In this document: piece by piece, positions 16,946 to 27,308 of the stretch
Layout: each line of letters opens with the position of its first letter
Position numbering within the stretch: position 1 is the first letter of the stretch
Source: an uncultured Clostridium sp.
GTDB taxonomy: Bacteria > Bacillota_A > Clostridia > TANB77 > CAG-508
DNA length: 33,935 nt
Assembly (NCBI GenBank): GCA_947244675.1
Contig: CAMXLV010000006.1
Coordinates: forward strand, 1 to 33,935
Direction: 5' to 3'
Position numbers and translations under genes: made by a program
The notes under the pieces: generated by a model
The model's database searches: none
Told to the model about the DNA's origin: nothing
Seen by the model: the letters and a program-made list of their open reading frames with translations, nothing else

Positions 16946-18530
16946 ACTCTTCTTCATTTCCATTTTGTTCTTCTTGATTATTTTCTTGCCCCTCATTTTC
17001 TTGTTCTGGGTTGTTCTCTTCATTATTTTCGTTTTCATTATCTTCTTGGTTGTTATTTTCTTGTGTATTCTCTTCTTGTTCTTCTCCCTCTGTTGAACCT
17101 TCATTTGATGTATTGTCTTTTGTCATATTTTCTTGTTTTTCCCCATTTGTATTACTGTTTGTATTGTTATTTTGTTCTTGCCCTTGTTGATTTTTATTTC
17201 CTTGTGCTGTAATACCATATTTATTCATCCATTCCTCAGCATTAATTATTTGGTCATTCACAGCAATATAATAATGCTTTTCTCCTCCTGTAATTGTCAT
17301 ATAAATATCATCTGCTACTGGTGTGAATAATTGTTGCCCAGACGAATTAATTAAAGTATATTTTCTATCTTTACAAGCTACTAACACATTATAATTAGGA
17401 ATTACTAATAGATTTAATGCTTCTTTATTATTTGATGCTATGTATCCTAAGCTATCATAAGTATATTCTATTACTTGATTTCCTTTTTTATCATACAATG
17501 CCCAAAATTTATCTTTTCTAGCTGGAATTAAATTTTCTGCTAAAATATATTTGCTTTTAATGTTATTTTGTGAAAATCTGGAAATATCTACTCCAATTTC
17601 ATCATTTTCAATATAAATTTTAGTGTTTCCATTTACATCAATTACACCATATTTATTATCTTTTTTGGCAATATATAATCCAGCATCACTATCCATTAAT
17701 TCAATACTATCATAAATAATTTCAACTTTAGTATCTCTTGTTGCTGATAAAATTCCAACTTTCTCATTACTTTTTACTAAAAAGTCTCCTGTATTTGGTA
17801 AATATGTAATATTTTCATATTTTGGTTCTAATATAATACTTCCATCTGTTTTTATAACACCATATTGACTTTTATTTTGGTCTTTTGCTACTACTAATTG
17901 ATCTTTCAATATAGCTTTTTGATTAACAAAAACCGTACTAAGTTCTGTATAGCCATAATCTAACACTTTATTTTGATAATACTGATATAAAGCAGGTGTT
18001 GTCCATATTGTTATAGAATTTGCCTCTTGTTTATAATCAAAACTGATATTAAAAGCTTTTTCAAGTCCTTCTGTTGTAACATATAATTCCCCATTTATTG
18101 CTTTTACTGGTTTTTTAATATACACATATTCATAGTTAGTGGTATTAGTTGTTAAATCTAATTTATATATTTTGGTTTCACCTAATTCAAAATTAGCTAC
18201 TTCATTTTCATTAATAATATAACACTTACTTTTGTTTTCTGATTTATCTGTATATTCTCCATTGTAACTCTCATATCCTAAATATTCTGCAATCGCTTTA
18301 ATAGGAGCATATATCGTTCCATCACTTTCAAATACTAACAAATTCTTCGCTTTTGTATTGGCTTGTCCATTTATTGTTAGTTTCATAGTAGTACTTTGAA
18401 TATATGCTAAATAAATTACAATCGCTATAATAGTCATCATTACAAAGACAATTGCTACTAATACTATTTTGGTTGCTTTCTTTTTCTTTTTTTCTTCTTT
18501 ATTTTGAAAGTTTTCTTCAATTAAGTTCAT
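16944..18530 (-). CDS. Membrane-anchored copper-amine-oxidase-N/WG-repeat protein with acidic tail
   Basis: A 528-residue protein. After a cytoplasmic lysine-rich segment there is a membrane helix (residues about 21-44). Residues about 52-175 look like a copper amine oxidase N-terminal-like domain (MKLTINGQANT, IYAPIKAIAEYLGY). Residues about 200-420 contain WG-type repeats (YGVIKTDGSIILEPKYENI, YGVIDVNGNTKIYIENDE, WALYDKKGNQVIEYTYDSL). The last 90 or so residues are an Asn/Gln/Glu-rich low-complexity tail. Such proteins are cell-surface or envelope proteins of unknown function. It follows tgt by 17 bases. The ACG GTT near 17926 has CGG out of phase and is read normally. Confidence 0.85.
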   Translation of the reverse strand: MNLIEENFQNKEEKKKKKATKIVLVAIVFVMMTIIAIVIYLAYIQSTTMKLTINGQANTKAKNLLVFESDGTIYAPIKAIAEYLGYESYNGEYTDKSENKSKCYIINENEVANFELGETKIYKLDLTTNTTNYEYVYIKKPVKAINGELYVTTEGLEKAFNISFDYKQEANSITIWTTPALYQYYQNKVLDYGYTELSTVFVNQKAILKDQLVVAKDQNKSQYGVIKTDGSIILEPKYENITYLPNTGDFLVKSNEKVGILSATRDTKVEIIYDSIELMDSDAGLYIAKKDNKYGVIDVNGNTKIYIENDEIGVDISRFSQNNIKSKYILAENLIPARKDKFWALYDKKGNQVIEYTYDSLGYIASNNKEALNLLVIPNYNVLVACKDRKYTLINSSGQQLFTPVADDIYMTITGGEKHYYIAVNDQIINAEEWMNKYGITAQGNKNQQGQEQNNNTNSNTNGEKQENMTKDNTSNEGSTEGEEQEENTQENNNQEDNENENNEENNPEQENEGQENNQEEQNGNEEE

Positions 18531-18547
18531 CCTATATACCTCCTACT

Positions 18548-20716
<2,169 letters not shown>

Positions 20717-20748
20717 CTTAAATATCCCATCTTTCTTTTTTATTTTAA

Positions 20749-20800
20749 GAGTGTCCCAAAATCCCTTTTAGAAGGGATTTAAAGAACGTCCCCCAATCCC
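20749..20800. repeat. Dispersed palindromic repeat, copy 2
   Basis: On the minus strand GGGATTGGGGGACGTTC, TTTAAATCCCTTCTAAAAGG and GATTTTGGGACACTC. It contains the end and stop codon of the HExxH protein gene (last residues KGLGDVL). Confidence 0.75.
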
Positions 20801-22118
20801 TTTATCAATTCTTTTACTTCTTCTAGGATGTTTTCTGGTTCTTTGAATACTTCTTTCATTTCATAAGAATAATCAAAATTACTACTTTTGGCTGGTTTTA
20901 AAATGTAAATTTGCTCTGGTAATCCTACTTTTCCATTATTTGTGTTGATATTTTTATTCATATAATCAGTATACCATTTTTTCTGTCCAATTAATGCTTC
21001 ATTTTTATATCCATATTTTTCATAATCGTGTAATTCTGGTCTTTGGTAACCATATTCTTCTGCATTTCGCTCTAAAGAATGCAAAAATTCATGTAATAAT
21101 ACTTCTTCTGGGAAAGTATTAATTCTACCATCATATTTATAAATGTAACTTTTAGAATCATTTGGCAAACGTATATTAGAAAATCCTATTCCATAGTAAT
21201 CCATAGAACCTAATCCAATCCAATCATTTACTTGAATGTCATTTTCATGTTTTTCATCACCGAAGCCTTACTATCACAAAAATATGATCATAATCATGTG
21301 CTTCTATCACATCTTTTATTTGTCCTTCTACATCTTCTGCTGCTACAAAGTAACCAAATTCTTTATCATAAGATAATTTTGAAAGAGGTGTTTCTATTTC
21401 ATAAATGTCACACTCTGCTGTCATTTTTCCTCCTGATAAGGTATTACAAGAATTTTCAAATAAACTAATGGTATTTGTTATATCTCTTACATCATTACCG
21501 TGTTACTTGTAACTGTAGTCTTTTTTGATCAATTGTTACATCTGTATTTCGGAAAATAAAACAGGCAAATTTCCAGTTATTATTTTGCTCGGCAATTCCT
21601 TCTTCTATCTTAAAATCAGCAAACCATGCTTCACCTTTAACTTCTCCTTGATATCCACCTAATCGAAATCCTACATTTAATTCTTCTCTATCTTTGCTAT
21701 TAAATAGCAATTCAATTTCTTGCCAGTCTTGAGTTCCTCTAACTGCTATGGATCTTTCTGTAGTTCCTTCAATCGAAATTTGTGCTCCTAAAGTAGCCAA
21801 TTCTTCTTTTGCTTCTACTTGATTGGTTTTTACCATACAAGTTATTTTATAGGGTTGATTTTTTTTAACTTGTATTTTTTTATAAAACATAGCATCATTA
21901 TAATCTGGATTTTCTATTTTATAACTTCGCTTTTTATCATATTTGATTTCTTTGTCTCTTGTAAAAACAGAGCTATATAAATTTGTCTCACTTCTTACAT
22001 AATTATTAAAGTTTTTTTGTTGATAAAATTGATAAACAAAATACAATAGAATGAGTAAAATAATCATTAGTATATAATAACTTATTTTATTCTTTTTCCT
22101 ATCTTGGTTTTGCTTCAT
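20779..22118 (-). CDS. Membrane-anchored HExxH putative zinc metallopeptidase, with two CGGT +1 sites
   Basis: A 445-residue product when both CGGT sites are read through; 1340 bases is two more than a multiple of three, as expected. Residues about 13-32 form a membrane helix. Residues about 60-200 form a beta-rich domain that looks like a carbohydrate-binding fold (YKITCMVKTNQV, ISIEGTTERSIAV, WFADFKIEEG). After the second site comes GDEKHENDIQV, and HEFLH at about residues 342-346 is a zinc-binding HExxH in LLHEFLHSLERNAEEYG. This gives an extracellular metallopeptidase-like protein. In zero frame each site is followed immediately by a stop (TAA, TGA). The last codons come from a dispersed repeat. 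I know no named family for the full architecture. Confidence 0.8.
21259..21262 (-). other. CGGT +1 recoding site 12 (HExxH protein)
   Basis: CTT CGG TGA: the zero frame stops directly after CGG. Skipping C gives V-R-L-G-D-E-K (glycine 286) and opens the frame into the HExxH domain. Confidence 0.85.
21497..21500 (-). other. CGGT +1 recoding site 11 (HExxH protein)
   Basis: ACA CGG TAA: the zero frame stops directly after CGG. Skipping C gives V-T-G-N-D-V-R (glycine 207) and about 80 further codons up to the next site. Confidence 0.85.
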
Positions 22119-22136
22119 AACTTTTCCTCCATGTTT

Positions 22137-22216
22137 ATGATAATTTTTAGGACGTAGACAAAAACTATGATCTCTACATTTTTTCTCATAATTTTTTGAC
22201 TTCGTCCCTAAAATTA
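22137..22216. repeat. Imperfect inverted repeat downstream of pnp
   Basis: About 30 bases on each side pair imperfectly around a central loop (arms share TTTTAGG-GACG and AAGTC-AAAAA). It sits between pnp and the HExxH gene and overlaps the pnp stop codon. It may be a transcription terminator, an RNA processing hairpin or a small mobile repeat. Confidence 0.55.
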
Positions 22217-24311
22217 TTGTAACATACTTAAATTAATTCTGTCTTGGTCATCAATATTAATTACTTTAACAGTAACCATATCTCCAACGTGAAGAACATC
22301 TTCAATATTTTTGATTCTTTCTTTTGATATTTTAGAAATGTGTAATAATCCTTCTTTTCCTCCACATCCTAAATCTACAAAAGCTCCAAAGTTCATTAAA
22401 CGAACCACTTCTCCATAATAAATTCCACCAACTTCTACTTCTCTTACAATGTCTTCTACCATTTCTAAAGCTTGGATTGCTTTTTCATTATCACTTGAAT
22501 AAATAAATACTTGTCCGTCTTCTTCAATATCAATTTTTACACCAGTTTCTTCAATAATTTTGTTAATTACTTTTCCACCAGGTCCTATTACATCTTTTAT
22601 TTTGTCTACTTTAATTTGTGTACTTACTATTCTTGGTGCATATTTAGAAATTTCTTCCCTTGGTTTTTCTATAACAGGTGCCATAACTTCATCTAATATA
22701 TATTTTCTTGCTTTTTTTGTTTTTTCAAACGCTTCTTTGATAATGTCATAAGTTAAACCATCACATTTGATATCTACTTGAATGGCTGTAATTCCTTCTA
22801 AAGTTCCACCAACTTTAAAATCCATATCTCCAAAAAAGTCTTCTAATCCTTGAATGTCTACTAACATTACATAGTCATCTTCCTTTTCTGGATTAGTTAC
22901 TAATCCTGTTGAAATACCTGCTACTGGTCTTTTAATTGGTACTCCTGCATCCATTAAAGATAAGGTACTTCCACAAATACTTGCTTGTGAAGTAGAACCA
23001 TTAGATGATAATACTTCTGATACTACACGAATAGCATATGGAAATTCTTCTTTGGATGGTAAAACTGGTACTAATGCCTTTTCTGCTAAAGCACCATGTC
23101 CTACTTCTCTTCTACCAGGTCCTCTACTTGGTCTTGCTTCTCCTACAGAATAGCTTGGGAAATTGTAATGATGCATATATCGTTTTGATTCTTCCATATC
23201 AATTCCATCTAATACTTGCTCTTCACTAATCATTCCTAGTGTTGCAATAGACATAACTTGTGTTTGTCCTCTTGTAAATAAAGCACTTCCATGAGTTCGT
23301 GGAAGTAATCCTACTTCACAAGATAATGGTCTTATTTCATCTAATTTTCTTCCATCTACTCTTTTGTGTTCGAAATAGATCATTTCTCTTACACATTTTT
23401 TTTCTAGCTTGTAAATGGCTTCTCCTATATCTTTTTTATGTTCTTCTAATTGCTCTTCTCCAAATTTTTTAGTATATGCTTCTTTGATTTTATCTGTTAA
23501 TAGATCTAAATTTTTGTCTCTTGTTTCTTTGTCTTCCTCTTGGATTTTTTCTTTCATTTCTTCTTTAAAATTGTTTTCTATAAATTCATATATTTCTTTA
23601 TCTACCTCAAATGATTGGTATTCAAATTTTGGTTTTCCAATTTCTTTTTGTATTTTACTAATAAATTTACAGATTTTTTTAATTTCTTTATGTGCTTCTT
23701 TAATTGCTTTTAACATAGTAGCATCTGGTACTTCATTAGCTCCTGCTTCAATCATAGTAATTTTCTTTTCTGTTGCTGCTACAGTTAATGTTAAATCACT
23801 TTTTTCTCTTTGCTCTACTGTTGGATTTATGATTATATTTCCTTCAACTAGTCCAACATTTACAGCTGCTGTTGGTCCGATTAAATGGAATATCAGAAAT
23901 AGCTAAGGCAGCTGCTGCTCCAATCATAGCAGCTACTTCTGGTGAATTGTCTTGTTCAACACAAAGTACTGTTCCAACTACTACTACATCATTTCTGAAA
24001 TCTTTAGGAAATAATGGTCTTAATGGTCTATCAATTGCTCTTGATGTTAATATTGCTTTATCACTTGGCTTTCCTTCTCTTTTTAAAAATCCTCCTGGTA
24101 TTTTTCCTACAGAATATAATTTTTCCTCAAAATCTACTGATAATGGAAAAAAGTCAATCCCTTCTCTTGGTTCTTTTGATGCTGTTACATTAACTAATAC
24201 ACATGTATCACCATAACGCACTAATACACTTCCATTGGCTAAACCTGCCATCTTTCCTGTTTCTATTACAAGTTTTCTTCCTGCTAATTCTGTTTCATAA
24301 GTTTTAAACAT
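22214..24311 (-). CDS. pnp: Polyribonucleotide nucleotidyltransferase, with a CGGA +1 site
   Basis: A 698-residue phosphorolytic 3'-5' exoribonuclease, the usual size. The first RNase PH domain starts with [19 protein letters not shown] and contains [19 protein letters not shown] and [12 protein letters not shown]; the recoded site falls in [14 protein letters not shown]. The second RNase PH domain has [30 protein letters not shown] and ATLGM; then a KH domain ([21 protein letters not shown]) and an S1 domain ([25 protein letters not shown]). In zero frame the ORF ends at [12 protein letters not shown]. The ATG at 24311 has AGGAGG just upstream. Hairpin leader at 24396-24478. Confidence 0.97.
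23876..23879 (-). other. CGGA +1 recoding site 13 (pnp)
   Basis: Zero-frame AAT CGG ACC; skipping C gives F-N-G-P-T-A-A-V (glycine 145), conserved in PNPase. Confidence 0.95.
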
Positions 24312-24395
24312 ATTTTTTCCTCCTTTTAATTGTTTTTGCACCAAACAGGGTATTTTAAGCCTACTTTCTAGTTTTGGCTTTCCCTTTATTTTTTT

Positions 24396-24478
24396 AGCAA
24401 GTTTAGATTGTAACCTCTATAATATCTTACCCCTTTTGGCTTAAGATATTATACAAGCTACTTACCTAAAGACTTGCT
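24396..24478 (-). promoter_or_regulatory. Structured 5' leader of pnp
   Basis: Nested inverted repeats: a perfect 12-base-pair inner stem (24418-24429 with 24442-24453) inside an outer stem (24396-24402 with 24472-24478). In Enterobacteria a similar leader hairpin is the RNase III site through which pnp limits its own expression; here that role is inference. A TATAAT at 24489-24494 lies just upstream. Confidence 0.55.
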
Positions 24479-24525
24479 TTTTTATCTAATTATACTCTTT
24501 ATTTCTTATGCTTTTATTCCTAATA

Positions 24526-24557
24526 AAAAGCCCATGCCAAATAAGCTATGGGCTTTC
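24526..24557 (-). terminator. Terminator of rpsO
   Basis: Nine-base stem AAAGCCCAT/ATGGGCTTT (24527-24535 and 24548-24556) with a T-run on the minus strand, seven bases past the rpsO stop. Confidence 0.85.
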
Positions 24558-24563
24558 TTTTTA

Positions 24564-24827
24564 TTATTTTCTTAATCCTAATTTTTCAACAATTTCTCTG
24601 TATCTGTTTATGTCTTTTTTAGCTAGGTAGTTTAATAAGTTTCTTCTTTTTCCTACCATTTTTAAAAGACCTCTTCTTGAATGATTGTCTTTTTTATGGA
24701 TTTTTAAATGCTCGGTTAATTCATTAATTCTTTCTGTTAAAAGAGCGATTTGTACTTCTGGTGAACCAGTATCATTTTCCTCTCTTTTGTAAGTATTAAT
24801 GACTTCTTGTTTTCTTTCCTTTGTCAT
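24564..24827 (-). CDS. rpsO: Ribosomal protein S15
   Basis: An 87-residue 30S protein that binds the central domain of 16S rRNA. Family features are [23 protein letters not shown] and [20 protein letters not shown]. The ATG follows AGGAGGTG. It has its own promoter at 24929-24957 and a terminator at 24526-24557, so it can be expressed apart from the upstream cluster. The 95-base leader 24828-24922 could hold the S15 autoregulatory structure, but I could not fold it reliably. All Arg codons that I checked are AGA/AGG or CGT/CGA, not CGG. Confidence 0.98.
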   Translation of the reverse strand: MTKERKQEVINTYKREENDTGSPEVQIALLTERINELTEHLKIHKKDNHSRRGLLKMVGKRRNLLNYLAKKDINRYREIVEKLGLRK

Positions 24828-24928
24828 TATTATTACACCTCCTCATTCTTTTTTGCCTTTAACCTAGCTTAAAGTTTTGGTGCTTTTCTTAAAGCCACGT
24901 AAAAGGTATTTGTCTTTTTGACATTCTT

Positions 24929-24957
24929 AGTATACTATATTTTGGAATAAATTTCAA
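24929..24957 (-). promoter_or_regulatory. Promoter of rpsO
   Basis: Minus strand TTGAAA, 17 bases, TATACT, about 100 bases upstream of the start codon, leaving a leader of about 95 bases. Confidence 0.75.
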
Positions 24958-25035
24958 GTGTTTTAGAAAAAAGATTTTTCCTTGATTCCTTTCACTCTAT
25001 TTTTATTTCTTAAATATTAGAATTTTCCTTAAAAC

Positions 25036-25896
25036 TCAAACTTCTTTTACAATAATATCTCTTTTTAAAAACTCTTTTTCTACTACTCCTATACCAATAA
25101 AAATATCTTCACAAAAAATTCGATAAACATCATCTGGTTTTTTCATAGTTAGTTTAACACCATTTAAAAAAGGCTGTAATCTTTTTGCTTCCAAAATAAT
25201 TTCTGGTTTATCACAAAATAAATTTTCTATTGTTATATATGGTATATTTTCTTCTTGTAATTCTTCTACTGCTATTGCTTGTTTAATCGAAAATTCTCCT
25301 ACTTTACTTCTATTTAATGCTGACATATAGCCAACTGTACCTAATTTTTTAGCAATATCTTCACATAAACTTCTAATATACGTTCCTTTAGAACAATATA
25401 CTTGAAATTTAATTTGATTTTTCTTTTCTTCATAATCTAATAATGTAATTTCATAAATTTCAATTGGTCTTGGCTTAATTTCCACAGTTTGTCCTTTTCT
25501 AGCATATTCATATAGTTTTTTTCCCTTTACTTTAATTGCAGAATACATAGGAGGCATTTGTTCTTGCTTTCCTAAAAAAGTTTTTAGTACTTTTTCTATT
25601 TTTTCCTTTTGAAAACAACCTTTTTGCACTATTTTTGTTTCTATTACTTTTCCTTCTGCATCCCCTGTATCTGTTTTTTTTCCTAATGTTAATTCTACTT
25701 CATACACTTTACTATGATTTACGAGATATTTAGCGCAAAGTGTTCCTTTTCCAACTAATAATGGTAGCACTCCTGTTGCCATTGGATCTAATGTACCAGT
25801 ATGCCCTACCTTTTCACCTGTTATTTTTTTTGCTTTATATACAATGTCATGCGAAGTACAATTTTTTGGTTTGTTAATAATTATGATTCCATCCAT
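25036..25896 (-). CDS. truB: tRNA pseudouridine-55 synthase
   Basis: A 286-residue enzyme that makes pseudouridine in the T-loop of tRNA. The catalytic Asp is in HTGTLDPMATGVLPLLVGKGT (around residue 38); MPPMYSAIKVKGKKLYEYAR and CSKGTYIRSLCEDIAKKLG are the other family motifs. Normal length. Start ATG at 25896 lies inside the end of nrnA (overlap 16 bases), which suggests translational coupling. No CGG in frame. Confidence 0.97.
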   Translation of the reverse strand: MDGIIIINKPKNCTSHDIVYKAKKITGEKVGHTGTLDPMATGVLPLLVGKGTLCAKYLVNHSKVYEVELTLGKKTDTGDAEGKVIETKIVQKGCFQKEKIEKVLKTFLGKQEQMPPMYSAIKVKGKKLYEYARKGQTVEIKPRPIEIYEITLLDYEEKKNQIKFQVYCSKGTYIRSLCEDIAKKLGTVGYMSALNRSKVGEFSIKQAIAVEELQEENIPYITIENLFCDKPEIILEAKRLQPFLNGVKLTMKKPDDVYRIFCEDIFIGIGVVEKEFLKRDIIVKEV

Positions 25897-26837
25897 TTTT
25901 TTATTTCTTTCATTAATTTTTCTTTTACTTGTTCTACAGTTCCTTGTATCAAGGCTCCTGCTGCTCTAGCATGACCTCCACCACCAAATAACAAGCATAT
26001 ATCAGACACATTAATACCATCTTCTGAACGTAATGATACTTTATATGCTTCTTCTCCTTCTTTTTGCCTAATAAAAATAGAAACCAAAACACCTTCAATA
26101 TCTTTTCCAATATTTACTAATCCCTCATGATCTCCTGGCTCAGCATTTACTTCCAATTCATCTTGTGTATTCATATAAGTAAATGCTACTTTTCCGTTTT
26201 CTAATAATTCCATTCGCTCCATAATCCTTTTCGTCAATTCAAAATTTGCTCTTGTTTTTGTTCCCATTGTTTTTTTATAAATATCAGGAACATTTACTCC
26301 CAAACGAATTAGATCAGCAATATATTCAAAAGTATCAGGTGTAATTCCTCTATAACGAAATCCTCCTGTATCTGTTATAATTCCTGTCATAAGGCATGTT
26401 CCAATTTCTTTTGACAAATTGATTTCAAAATAATCAGCTATTCCCACTAATATTTCACAACACGCAGGAGAAACTGGATTCACATAGTTTAAATCTCCAT
26501 ACATATTATTACTTCCATGATGGTCAATGACAATTGTCCTCTTGGCATTTTCAAAATATTCATTAGGAATCAATCTTTTAAAATTAGCACAGTCAATAGA
26601 AATTGCCAAATCATAATTTTTAATTTCTGAGGAATCCTTAATTTCTCCCACTGATGGTAAAAAATTAAAAATTCTTGGGTATTCAGGAATAATTAAATCT
26701 ACCTTTTTTCCCAAACTCTCTACCATAAGTTTCATTGCCATACTTCCACCTATTGCATCGCCATCAGGTGATTCATGTGTTAATATCACGATGTTTTGTG
26801 CTTTTTTTATTTCTTCTAAAATTTCATCTAATGTCAT
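25881..26837 (-). CDS. nrnA: DHH-family oligoribonuclease / pAp phosphatase
   Basis: A 318-residue DHH-DHHA1 phosphoesterase that degrades nano-RNAs and dephosphorylates pAp. N-terminal motif HESPDGDAIGGSMA; DCANFKR; the DHH motif in VIDHHGSNN; MTGIITDTGGFR; C-terminal DHHA1 with SLRSEDGINVSDICLLFGGG and GHARAAGA. Normal length. ATG with AAAAGGGGGAA upstream. Sits between rbfA and truB as in many Firmicutes. Confidence 0.95.
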   Translation of the reverse strand: MTLDEILEEIKKAQNIVILTHESPDGDAIGGSMAMKLMVESLGKKVDLIIPEYPRIFNFLPSVGEIKDSSEIKNYDLAISIDCANFKRLIPNEYFENAKRTIVIDHHGSNNMYGDLNYVNPVSPACCEILVGIADYFEINLSKEIGTCLMTGIITDTGGFRYRGITPDTFEYIADLIRLGVNVPDIYKKTMGTKTRANFELTKRIMERMELLENGKVAFTYMNTQDELEVNAEPGDHEGLVNIGKDIEGVLVSIFIRQKEGEEAYKVSLRSEDGINVSDICLLFGGGGHARAAGALIQGTVEQVKEKLMKEIKKWMES

Positions 26838-26854
26838 CTTTTTCCCCCTTTTTA

Positions 26855-27217
26855 TTACTCTTCTTCTTTTTTGGGCATAATTTCTTTTAAAATCGTATCA
26901 ATCTTAGCTCCATATTCTAAAGAATCATCTAATTCAAAAAGTAATTCTGGTGTGTTTCTTAAGTTTACTTTCCTTGCTAATTCACTTCTAATAAAACCTG
27001 CTGATTTTTTTAGTGCTGTCATAGTTTCTTTTACATCTTTAGCATTTAAAATACTAACATATATTTTAGCATACTTTAAATCATTTGTTACTTTAACTTT
27101 TGTTACACTAATTAAACCTGTCACATTTGGATTTTTTAGTTCATAGCCTATAATTTGACTAAGCTCTTTTTTATATTCTTCCTCAATACGTCCTAATCTC
27201 GTTTGATTCTCTGGCAT
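26855..27217 (-). CDS. rbfA: Ribosome-binding factor A
   Basis: A 120-residue cold-shock and 30S maturation factor. It starts MPENQTRLGRIEEEYKKELS, with IGYELKNPNVTGLISVTKVKVTNDLKYAKIYVSIL and LRNTPELLFELDDSLEYGAKID, all typical of RbfA. AAGGAGGG precedes the ATG. It follows infB after an intergenic repeat (27243-27304). Confidence 0.97.
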   Translation of the reverse strand: MPENQTRLGRIEEEYKKELSQIIGYELKNPNVTGLISVTKVKVTNDLKYAKIYVSILNAKDVKETMTALKKSAGFIRSELARKVNLRNTPELLFELDDSLEYGAKIDTILKEIMPKKEEE

Positions 27218-27242
27218 TTCTTTTCCCTCCTTTATAACAAAA

Positions 27243-27304
27243 GGGATAAGGGGACGTTCTTTAAATCCCTGCTAGAAGGGATTTAAAGAACGTCCCCCCA
27301 TCCC
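27243..27304. repeat. Dispersed palindromic repeat, copy 3 (most symmetric)
   Basis: Near-perfect inverted repeat of about 26 bases per arm: gggataaggggacgttcttt and aaatccc on the left, agggatttaaagaacgtccc on the right, with a central tgctag. It lies between infB and rbfA. Possibly a REP/MITE-like element. Confidence 0.8.
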
Positions 27305-27308
27305 ACTT

